This document shows positions 54,415-64,000 of a stretch of DNA of 64,000 bases, piece after piece. This DNA is from Endocalyx cinctus (taxonomy: Eukaryota; Ascomycota; Sordariomycetes; Amphisphaeriales; Apiosporaceae), in the NCBI GenBank assembly GCA_001600455.1, contig BCKC01000009.1, positions 930,001 through 994,000 of the forward strand, written 5' to 3'. The notes under the pieces are model-generated. The model had not been told where the DNA came from. It was given only the letters and a program-made list of their open reading frames with translations, and did not search any database. Position numbers and translations under genes: made by a program. The number at the start of each line of letters is the position of its first letter. The first letter of the stretch is position 1.

Positions 54415-57400
54415 AAGATATCCGGTGTTGTTTTACTCATGGATACGATGCAACTTGTTTAAGCGAGGCGTTATTAGGTACGTTTGGAGGTGCAAGCGAT
54501 CCGTGTATCATAGTGGGAAAATGTATTTGGGAAGAAAGAGGTCACGCCAGAAATGAAATAACGGGAGTGAGAGAAATATAATGAAAGTTTGTCTTATTAA
54601 AGCTCATCATCGCCATCTCACTTATAATTACGATCATTTTCATCTCACATATGCGCCACTTCAGTGTATACATTCTGAGGGCGGGAGAAACGGGGGAAAA
54701 GACAGAGAAAAGATGGAGAGGGCACTAATTATGCAGGATTCATTTCAGTTAGTAATTTTATTTTTTAAGAGCGCATGAAGCTTTTCAAATATTATAGGTA
54801 ACCCATCCAGTTGCATGCTCTTCCAAGACACTAGGAACAATGCTACACAGCATTTCTAGCATATGTGCATTAAGAGGGTTAATTTACACGAGCATGAGAT
54901 TCAGTTCAGGCCCGAAATAACCAATTATAAATGTTACCAGTCTCATGGGACTTGGATCTATCAGTATTCGGTTCGATATTATCCAGTAAATCGTTGCCGT
55001 TTTTAATGCTGTTGGTTCCAACTTGCAGGTGGCGAAACTGAGATCCGGGAGGGGCAGAGGGGGAAAACTGGAAGGATTTCTTGTGTCTACTTATGTAGAA
55101 CATTGCCATCGGGCGCTTAGTCCTATATGCATTTCACCCCGTTTTTATGTGCCGTATCTAGTGATATGTAGTGTAGTGTAATAAAAAAAATATCAGAAGC
55201 CAAGTAGTTCAGGAAGGGGGGGTTTTTTTGGCCCCCTTTTTTCGAGCCGAGATGGCAGAAGTTTCTCGTCGCTACGCCGGGCTGGTATTGCCGATCCGTC
55301 GGTAGATAATTAGAGGAGAAAGACCAGTCCGGATGAGCAATGTCCTTTTTTCTTAACGCTATCTTCCCTATTGCCTATCAACTGGGCAAAACTTTGAATT
55401 ATATGGTATTTTGCTAACTGTTTCCTCGCCTACACTGCGAGGCAAGATTATCTAATCCCCAAATCAGGTTCTTGAAATATGCGACTACACGCTCGACTGT
55501 CATTGCGTGTTGCCTGAACCACATTGAGGCTGGCGAGGTCCGCCTCGCCGTCTAGTATGTGACACGGAATAGGCTATCGAGATTCTTCGGACTTGTAGAG
55601 GCCAACTAGGTAGTATTAGCACACAGGACATACGATCTTGGCTGGATGAGGCCGGCCTCAAGTTCACACCAATGTGTCCAATGTAAGCGCCATCGACATC
55701 TAGGCATTAGCTACCCTTGGAAGGCATGCTTAAATTTACTAAGTTGTATGTCAAAGCAGGAAAATTGGTTTCCATTTCAACCGATTTTGATTTCTGGGCG
55801 TGTGATCTCGGCCCGACGTTTAGTAGCTCGGACTCGGCTTGCTCAAGCAGCGTGAAGGGAAATTACTCTCTAAGTGCAGATCGGAGTTTCTTTGCGACGT
55901 ATAGCAGGTCCCCTCGTGTTACTTTCTACGGGCCTGGACGGCCGTTGGTTAGAGTAGCTAGCTATTTGTCATGAGGTCAATAAAAGACGATAGTAATAGG
56001 CGCTTCCACTTCGACTTAAGTCCCTAGGCACATCTGCATGGATAATTTCTTGACTACTGTTCCATTGCCATATATCACCGCTATAGCGTAGTTGATGATA
56101 TTCCCCGCAAGGACAACTTAAGCGCGCGTACGTAGCCTATCAAGCACCGGGAGGAAACTGCCGGAACGCGATTAAGCATCAAGGCAAACGGAATAAGCAG
56201 TGACGCCGGCCAAGATAAGGGATACTTTTTAACTTTTCACAAACCGGTAAGGACAATGGCCGTGTGGTTAAGGCAGAACATGTTCCCCCGTCACGCTTGT
56301 GATCGGAACGGGACGTTTCAAGAGAATGCGAGATCTTGTAACGCCGCATACAGCCATGTTATATGAAAGTTAACTACTACCAATCCGATAGCCTGGTAAA
56401 GAAACTCCTTACCGAGATGAGAAGTGAACGAACCAGGAAACGCCGCTACCTGGTGATTGCGACGAGCTACTATGCTAACTGCATAACTAGTGTTTACGAC
56501 GCAGATCATTCAGCATCTTAGATACACAGGCAACGAGTGATTCTTGGGTAAATCTGCGTGATAGTATGGTACACTAGGTATTACGCCATCTCACCATGAT
56601 CGAACGGTTACATGCTCTATCGTACGGGGAAATGTGATCTCTGCTAGCTAATAAGCATTCTGCATCTGAAAAGTGCGTACACAGTAATGTGTTTACGAGC
56701 TGTGATCTACATAGTAGGCTGCCAGGGAAGAAGGTAAGGATGGGGGGGGGGGCGGATTACACTAGATGGAATATGAATATTATTTTTGTGATGTTAAATG
56801 CGACGATTGGACAAGATGCATTCTCACCAATATTAATTGTTCTCAAATAATTGAGAATCTTATTCATTATGGGGAATAGCGCGTGGCGGCCACAACCGAA
56901 AAGAGGTGAACTCGACTCAAGTTGGCCAGCAAATAATTTTCTCCACTTTCCATGCTCAGGGAAGCCCAGCCACTTACAGGGGCTCTTGCTCCTCTTTGCA
57001 GAAGGCACAGTGATCGGTCAGGGGCCAAAAAGTGTGCTGAGAATTCTCAGTGGTCAATCACACCTCGTTTGGCCCTCCTTGGCCCCCCATCGTCCCTGTT
57101 GTAAATATTTGGTGGATCGACAAATCACAAATCGCCAACCCCCCCCCTCTCTCCTCCGTCTTACCTATACTAAATTGTAGAGAGAAAAGAGACGAAGAGG
57201 AAAGTGAAGACGTTTTCATATAGCCCCGAAAGAAACTGGGACGATATGCAATAGTAAATGTGGTTCCTGCGTATTAATCTGGAGTAATAGGTTTGATTTT
57301 ATGTGCTTTTGTTGATTGTCACCACGACATCAGCGCTTCTCTTTGTTAGTTTTATCTACATACTAGATGTGACGAGTTTTTATTTTGTTCGGGAATATCA

Positions 57401-57827
57401 TGCCATGACGAAACGTTCATACCTACAATTTTATTCTGTTGGTACCGAATCGAGACTTCTCGAGCGAAGTCTTGAATATACAAGATAACATCATTCCGCC
57501 GCGTACCTGATAAATATAAATGTTTATTTCTTGATTGTTTATTTCCCGACCCCAAGCTGCAATCTATCCAATGCAACGTCGGGACTTCAGCTTTTAGACC
57601 AACACAAAATTTCGTGCGACTCTAAGAGATATAATCGTTATCAGTTCATCCTACCTTAAAAAAATCACTTACTATTATTTGCGTCTTATTTCTCCGGCAA
57701 CCCCGCCCGTTTCGCTTCGCACGAAATTCTTCAATCTCTTTTTCAAAATTTCTTTTTTTTTCTGCTACCTCAGCACGACAATCGTCGGAGCTTCGCAGGA
57801 TTAAAAAAGAAAAGAAGAAGAAAAAAA
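54415..57827. other. Long gene-poor region
   Basis: About 3.4 kb, the longest gene-free stretch. Small frames (for example 55717-55974) lack convincing homology. A GGCGAGG/CCTCGCC hairpin lies near 55532. A tRNA-like A-box word lies at about 56256, without a matching B box. Homopolymers include a G-run near 56744. I can support no gene. Confidence 0.55.
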
Positions 57828-59402
57828 ATGACAAGACAAACGACACTCGCGACAATGGTATCGCGAGGTTTAATTTTCGCCACATGCCTGCGCTTATCGG
57901 TGGCAGTGATCGTTTCCAACCAGTCGCCGTGCTATTCCTTGTGCGGCAATGTTCCACAGTCGACTTCGAAGGACCAGATCGTCTGTGATACGTCGGCGTA
58001 TAGCACGACGTCTCAAGGTCAAGTCTTCGAGTCTTGCGTCTCTTGCGAATCGACGAGCTCGTACGGTACAACGAGCGGCGACACGGAAGTTTCGGATTTA
58101 CAGTACATGCTTTGTAAGTTCGCCTAGCTAAAAATCCGACGACGCCGCGGTCCGCGACTTTTTATCATTTCGGGATGGGCTGACATCTCGAATTAATCGC
58201 TGTGTCTTAGATAATATGAGATACGCAGTTGCCGGATGCTTGTTTGACGCGGGAACGAGCCCGTGCATCACCGAGTAAGTGTTGCTTGAAAACTTTCACG
58301 CAACGCGCAACTGAATACGCTGACCTCTTTGATAGACGAGCCTGCGGAAACCTTAAAGATTCCATCTATTATGGTAACCTTAGTTCTAGTGTCTCTGCAT
58401 ATGGATACTGTAGCCTTTGGAACGATTATGAACTGGACCAATGCCAAGATTGCTTAGGCGCCTCCGGTGATGACGGATACCTAGGGAATTGTATGTGTCG
58501 CATCGTTTCTGCTGTGCTTCAAGTCATGACAGAACCCGACTTGCTAACTTGTGACGTTATTAACAGACCTTACGGTTCTTTCGGGCGCATGCCGGCTGCA
58601 GCTGACGCCGCCAGCTACATTACCTATTAGTGGAAACGTATGGTCCAGTGGCACGGTTACCGTCACGGACCCGACGGCAACAGCGACATTTAGCGCCCTA
58701 CAGCAGGGACCGCTGAACAACGGCGAGATCGCGGGCATCGCGATCGGCGGATTTGCCGCGTTCCTGATCGTAGCCGGCTGCTTCGTCGTCTTCAACGGGA
58801 AGAGGCGCAGAAAGGCGTACCTGCGACGACGGGAGGAGCTGGGCAACAACTGGCCGCAAGGCCCGTCCGGACACGGTAGCAACGGCGGTGGCGGCGGTAG
58901 CGGCGGAGGCGAGATGTTCGAGACGCCCATCAGCCAAAAGCCGCTCCGGGCCTGGGACGAGTCGCCCGTCAGCGCCGGGACCGGCACGCAGTCGTTCCCG
59001 CCCTACTTCTCGCCCTACGTGTCCCAGTACAACAGCCCCGTCAGCGCGGTCGAGGGCGCGCCCATGAACGTCGCGTGGCCGACGGCGGAGAAAGCGGCGG
59101 CGGCGGCCGCCGAGAATATCGGCGTCGCCATCAGCCCCGATCACGACGGGTCCGTCATGCACCATTGGGGCGATAGCAAGAAAGGGAAGGACAAGATGCC
59201 GGACGAGTCGGACGGCTTCGAGATGCAGGAGGGCGTCAGCAGCGCGGGCGGTTACGCTTCCCATCTACCCCCACCACCTCCGCCTCCTCAGTCCATGCAG
59301 CACCAGGCCCCGACGTTGAATCACCCCGGGTACGGAAGGAATGGCCGCACACCGTCTTGGCCGGAATATGACGAGAATGCGTATAGGGGAAATGCGATAT
59401 AA
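57828..59402 (+). CDS. Cysteine-rich single-pass membrane protein, family member 2
   Basis: Exons 57828-58113, 58211-58274, 58336-58490 and 58567-59402 join in phase to 446 residues. The signal peptide is best read from the second Met (57855): MVSRGLIFATCLRLSVAV. The ectodomain cysteines follow the pattern of the gene at 40511: QSPCYSLC, IVCDTSAY, ESCVSC, LYNMRYAVAGCLF, RACGNL, YGYCSLW, CQDCLGASGDDGYLGN, GAC. The transmembrane helix is IAGIAIGGFAAFLIVAGCFV, then GKRRRKAYLRRREE. The tail is Gly/Pro/Ala-rich with a short run of prolines near the end. Introns 1 and 3 fall at the same places and phases as both introns of member 1; intron 2 is extra. This argues for common descent rather than convergence of composition. 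Function unknown. Confidence 0.8.
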
Positions 59403-60269
59403 GCAATTCTTTCCTTTTTTTTTTTTTTTCCCCTCTTGTTTCTAATTTTGATTTTGGATCCTGATATGTGGAGGATGGTTTTAAGCAAGGTGTTGGAGGC
59501 GTATGAAAGGAGGCAAGAGTGAATTAATATTAACGACCCTTTGGGTGGTGCGCACAAATCATTTATTTGAAATATATATCCGAATTCTCTGCTTAATTTA
59601 CCGATGTCTTATTTGTTGCTCACCTTACAGATAGTAAGACACTGTTTTCCCTATTTGTTTATAGTGAGGGAAATCACAAATTTAAGACTTTGTTTACTTT
59701 GGTCACAATACAGCTAAGCTACGAGTGACAACCCTGATTACCAGATAGTCAGACTAGCAGAAACTACTTAAGTAGGTACTAGTAGGCTAGGTACCTAGGT
59801 ACTGTATAAACCCATTTTCATTCAATACACACCCCCACAGCTCTCTATTGATTGTAATATCTTGATTATCACTGATTAGATACAATGAATGTATGTGTAA
59901 ATATGAGGTTAATGGAAGAAGATTTGTGGCTGAAGCTCAAAAGCTCTAAAGCTCTAGTGGCGCTGACGTTCGAGGTCTAATCCCTATATAGACTGGTGTG
60001 AAATAAATGTGGCTCGTGCGCTTTTTCATTGGCTAAAACCCCACTAGTCTAACTATTGTGAATTCTAAGGTAATGAAAATTTTTGGAGCTTTAGAACTTT
60101 TTTTTTTTTTTGCTTAAAAGAAAATTTACAGAACATATCAACAATTCCTCATTACCAAAAACCTTTCTTCTTGCGCCAACCGTCGCCGACATATTTATAA
60201 CATTGTTTCTCTATATAAATATAAGCGACGGTCATCAAGAGAAAAAATCATTATATATATTCATTAATA
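59403..60269. other. Intergenic
   Basis: AT-rich, no gene seen. An ACTTAAGTAGGTACTAGTAG stretch at about 59766-59785 followed by GGTACCTAGGTAC belongs to the short palindromic words seen elsewhere in the window. A T13 run lies near 60099-60111. Confidence 0.6.
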
Positions 60270-60651
60270 ATGGCGACCGAAAATGATATTAAGCCCAAAG
60301 AGGACGAGTTCTCAATCAAGCCTGTTGCGGTCACCCCATCCGTGGACACGAGCACATGGCCATTATTGTTGAAGAACTATGACAAGCGTATGTTGAAGAT
60401 ATAAATCATCATTAATCTCAACAGAAACAATAGAATTGAATTGATGTCTCGGTACTAATTCCTATCTTCTTAGTCCTTGTGCGAACCGGTCATTTCACGC
60501 CCATTCCTAATGGCAGCCCGCCCTTGACCCGAGACCTCAAGTCGTACATCAGCTCTGGTGTAATTAATCTTGACAAGCCTTCGAACCCTTCGTCTCATGA
60601 AGTTGTCGCTTGGGTAAAGAGAATTCTTCGGTATGCTCTCCCCCCTCTCTC

Positions 60652-60683
<32 letters not shown>

Positions 60684-62002
60684 TCCTTCGCTATAGATAG
60701 CATGAGTATTGAAAACTGACGATTGTGGGGATAAACAGTGTCGAGAAAACTGGCCACAGTGGTACCCTCGATCCCAAGGTCACGGGATGTTTGATCGTTT
60801 GTATCGACCGAGCTACTCGACTCGTCAAATCCCAGCAAGGTGCCGGAAAAGAATATGTGGCTGTAATCCGACTCCACGATAAGCTTCCCGGCGGTGAAGC
60901 CCAGTTTGCCCGTGCTCTCGAGACTTTGACCGGTGCCCTGTTCCAGAGACCCCCTCTTATCTCTGCCGTCAAGCGTCAACTCCGTATCCGAACGATTCAC
61001 GAGAGCCGACTTATCGAGTTTGACAATGACCGACACCTCGGCGTGTTCTGGGTTAGCTGCGAAGCTGGTACCTATATCCGAACCCTATGTGTTCATTTGG
61101 GTTTGTTACTTGGCGTTGGTGCACACATGCAGGAGCTCCGACGAGTACGAAGTGGTGCTATGGATGAGACCAAGGACCTGGTTACCCTCCACGATGTTCT
61201 GGATGCTCAGTGGATGATGGACAATACCCGAGACGAATCCTACCTTCGCAAGGTGATTTCGCCCCTCGAAACGCTCCTTACGTCCTACAAGAGAATTGTG
61301 GTCAAGGACAGTACCGTCAATGCCATCTGCTACGGTGCCAAACTCATGATTCCCGGTTTACTTCGATACGGTACGTATTTTGTCTGCTAATTCATTATCT
61401 TCACCCTTTAAAAAGAAAATCATCTAACTTGAATATTTACAGAGGATAGCATTGAAGCGCATGAAGAGGTCGTTTTGATGACCACCAAGGGCGAAGCTAT
61501 CGCTCTTGGTATTGCCATGATGTCTACCGTGGAGATGTCGACTTGCGACCACGGCGTGGTAGCTAAGGTGAAGCGATGTATCATGGAGCGAGACTTATAC
61601 CCTCGCCGATGGGGATTGGGCCCGACTGCTACCGAAAAGAAGAAGCTCAAGGCGTCCGGAAAGTTGGACAAGTACGGACGTGCCAACGAGTCCACACCTG
61701 CCAAATGGACGAAGGAGTACAAGGACTACAGTGCATCCGGCCAGGCCCAGCCAACCGAGGCGACCGACGTTACGATGAAGGAAGCCCCAGTTGCCGAAGC
61801 GACTGTGACGACAGTGGTCGAAGAGACAGCCACCGTATCTTCACCTGCCCCGGCCGAGGATGACAAGAAGAAGCGCAAGAAGCATGACGGAGAGTCGGCA
61901 GAGGAGAAGGCTGAAAGAAAGCGAAGAAAGGCGGAGAAGAAGGCGGCCAAGGAGGCTAAGCGTGCTTCCATTGGAAAGAAAGCCGACTCTGACTCGGAGT
62001 GA
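60270..62002 (+). CDS. cbf5: H/ACA snoRNP pseudouridine synthase Cbf5 (dyskerin)
   Basis: Catalytic subunit of H/ACA snoRNPs, guided to uridines of rRNA and snRNA in the nucleolus. Exons 60270-60387, 60474-60630, 60739-61370 and 61443-62002 join in phase to 488 residues. The dyskerin-like N-terminal block ([20 protein letters not shown]) leads to the TruB core: [20 protein letters not shown], then [17 protein letters not shown] with the catalytic Asp. [34 protein letters not shown] and [15 protein letters not shown] follow. The PUA domain comes after [18 protein letters not shown], ending near [17 protein letters not shown]. The tail is long and basic with KK(R/D)E-type repeats ([20 protein letters not shown]), as in yeast Cbf5. 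Intron 2 holds a T14A18 homopolymer pair. The identity is secure. Confidence 0.97.
60652..60683. repeat. T14A18 homopolymer pair in cbf5 intron 2
   Basis: Fourteen T immediately followed by eighteen A, in the pyrimidine-rich part of the intron. It can fold as a hairpin and resembles the T12A12 in the F-box gene intron. Confidence 0.85.
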
Positions 62003-63918
62003 TTAGAATTGCAGCATCTTCATGTCATTCTGACTTGTTTGGGTCGGTCTCAAATTTCCTTGCATGTGGCGTTTTTCTGCTGTATTACCACAGTTCTAAA
62101 AGGTCTGGAAAACTGGCGTTCACGGGAATACTTGCTTTCAAGTCGTACTTTGATACACGATACTAATCATGAGTACCTTTTGCTGGGGATGATTGTATCA
62201 AATGGTCTAGACATAGGAACATAGGCACATAGTACCAAACGGCTCAACTGAATACATCTGAAAACTATTCGATAATGATTAAGATTCTAGTTGCTTACTT
62301 TTTACTTGTAGCTTCAAATTCTTAACGAGCGTAATGAGAGAGATATGGGCAGATGGGTTACGTATAATTACCAACGGACGTTATGGCGTTTCTGCCCTAT
62401 CAAATGGTTTAAATTAGCGCCTGCACCCCACTAAATCCAGTACCCTACTAGCGTATTTACAGCACATAATACCCTTGAAATTATGTACTATGCTAGCCCT
62501 GTACGGTACAGTAGTATCCAGCACAATAGCACTAAAAGTAAGCGCCCATGACTTAAGCTTTCCAAGCTACTGAAAGGCATTCTGCAAGATGCAACTTTTC
62601 TATCACCTATCACCGTCACATCACTTCTCCATTCTTCTATCCAGCTGTCAAGGTCTACCCTAATATCAATCAATTGACCAGTGAAATTACTTATGCGTCG
62701 ATTCTCTTTTGGCCTTTTTCGTCAACCGCTCCAATACCACATGTTGGTTACACCGTTGTTACCTTCTACAGAGAAGAATGCTGCAATATACCTTCTATAT
62801 GGATGTCTCGGTGGAATTATAGCATAAACAACCATCACGATATACTCTGTCGAATGACATAAAAAAATAAACTTGTTTACTGACCGAATAGTCTTGGCCT
62901 GTCTCGTACGGTTTCAATACGATTGTTTCCTCACTATTACTGAGCATAGTCAAAACAAAGATTTCTCTCTGATATCTAGCAACTCGAATGAAATCTTCGT
63001 TACGAAAGTACTCATCCATCATATTATCGAGTACTAACTTAAGAAACAGTACTAATTACTCGGTACTTACTTGAGTAATGCGTATGCTAACCTAGCACAT
63101 GCCTTTAACCCAACGGAGTGTTTCTATTCTCCTAGCAAACCTCCACGGGAGCTAGACGACGTACCTGCATCATCTACCGTCTGAACTATTCGGATCTAGA
63201 CAGCTTTCGTCCCCCTTGTTCCGGTGGTCGCCGAGTTTGCCGCTGGCGACCTTTCTTCAGGCCAAACCTCCCCACCCCCCAAGGTTGCAGTCAGCAAATC
63301 ACAAGCGCCTAGCGATGGATGGAGTGCATAGCTCTCCTAACTTCACAGGCTTACTTCGATGTGATAGGTGATCTTCTTTGATTCTTTCCCTTTTCTTTCC
63401 TGATCGGAGAATTTCTTTCAATAATGTGAGCGCCAGAAGATTGTGAACAGTTCCCAATGCTACCCACTCGATCCAAACAAACACATGTAATCAATCTTCA
63501 TCAACTACCGCATTCAAGTGACTATTGAACTGTAATCGCGCAATGCGTCGGTTTCTCGTAATAAGGTGGGTTACTACTAGTATAGATCTAGATATATGAG
63601 CTACGCGTCCGTCTATCTCTTATATGATGTAGACTCGCCTCAAACATAATTCCCATCCCTCTTATCCTTTTCAACCGTGTGAATTCATTTCTTTCGTTAG
63701 CCTTCGCTAGGTGTCTCTCATTCAAGATATTCTTATCCTTCCCTCGTGGCTACATTGTCTATCCAGCTGGCTGGCAGTCAATGCTTTGAAAATATCATTA
63801 TATTAATTTAATACCTATATCTATATATACACAAACATTCACTTACTCGCGTAACTACTCACTAATATTTACTAATCTCTATTTGTTTTCAATTATTGGT
63901 TTCATATCTCCAGGCGAG
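62003..63918. other. Gene-poor region
   Basis: About 1.9 kb, AT-rich with no supportable gene. A GGTCGCC/GGCGACC inverted repeat (12-nt loop) lies near 63226-63251. The last 150 bp before 63919 are probably promoter of the next gene. Confidence 0.6.
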
Positions 63919-64000
63919 ATGTCTTCTCTCACTTTCCTTCTCGTTTCTATCCTTGTCAGACATATCACTGCTCTGCAGGTCACACCAAATTCCCCATGTG
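63919..64000 (+). CDS. Cysteine-rich membrane protein family member 3, 5' fragment
   Basis: Starts at ATG 63919 and runs off the window after 27 codons. A hydrophobic signal peptide (MSSLTFLLVSILVRHITA) is followed by LQVTPNSPC, which matches the start of the mature part of the gene at 40511 (LQVTPGSTC). Only this much can be seen, so the TM and tail are unknown. Confidence 0.6.
   Translation, partial: MSSLTFLLVSILVRHITALQVTPNSPC

Noticed and set aside
55717..55974. 85-codon frame containing DSACSSS, like a ketosynthase active site
   Set aside because: The flanking residues do not follow ketosynthase blocks and no further PKS sequence exists nearby.
56250..56325. tRNA-like word TGGCCGTGTGGTTAAGG resembling an A box of tRNA-Ser/Leu
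   Set aside because: No B box of the GGTTCGAATCC type at a fitting distance, and I could not fold an acceptor stem.

Overview
The window is nuclear DNA of a filamentous ascomycete (Pezizomycotina, most likely Sordariomycetes). Genes are interrupted by short introns (mostly 50-120 nt) with GTRNGT donors and YAG acceptors. They lie on both strands without operons, and the recognisable products are fungal (Ugo1, Rrp15, Nta1, Ctr copper transporter, Cbf5). The exon models below were built by eye from splice consensus, reading-frame phase and continuity of protein motifs. No RNA evidence or database search was available.

Layout. 0-1.6 kb: 3'-truncated F-box membrane protein (minus). 2.4-5.4 kb: kynurenine-pathway dioxygenase BNA1 (minus) and a Ctr copper transporter (plus), divergent. 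5.8-10.5 kb: a head-to-head pair of P-loop GTPase-like proteins, one carrying ankyrin repeats and a frameshift, the other ending in a hydrophobic segment. 10.7-11.9 kb: Nudix hydrolase. 13.8-14.9 kb: decayed beta-lactamase-family pseudogene. 15.4-18.6 kb: two mitochondrial genes in divergent order (UGO1 and a 2Fe-2S ferredoxin). 18.9-22.0 kb: RRP15 and a gamma-butyrobetaine-dioxygenase-like enzyme, divergent. 22.2-24.0 kb: secreted glycosidase-like protein. 25.6 kb: hotdog thioesterase. 28.2-31.0 kb: secreted L-amino-acid oxidase, ten exons. 31.8-33.3 kb: F-box/ankyrin protein. 33.7-35.1 kb: single-pass membrane protein. 36.5-37.8 kb: derlin. 40.5-42.4 kb, 57.8-59.4 kb and 63.9 kb to the end: three members of one cysteine-rich, single-pass, receptor-like family. 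43.6-44.6 kb: secreted protein with what looks like a duplicated domain. 46.5-48.1 kb: SRPK-type kinase. 49.3-50.5 kb: DUF3669 protein in an AT-rich island. 51.8-54.4 kb: NTA1 with a 13-nt micro-exon. 60.3-62.0 kb: CBF5.

Conserved housekeeping genes are interspersed with surface, secreted and repeat-domain genes of the accessory type. Long AT-rich gene-poor stretches (37.8-40.5, 44.6-46.5, 48.1-49.3, 50.5-51.8, 54.4-57.8, 62.0-63.9 kb) hold homopolymers, palindromes and small repeats but no gene I can support. I see no rRNA, confident tRNA, intact transposon or CRISPR array. The two parts most worth following up are the GTPase/GTPase-ankyrin divergent pair and the paralogous cysteine-rich membrane proteins.
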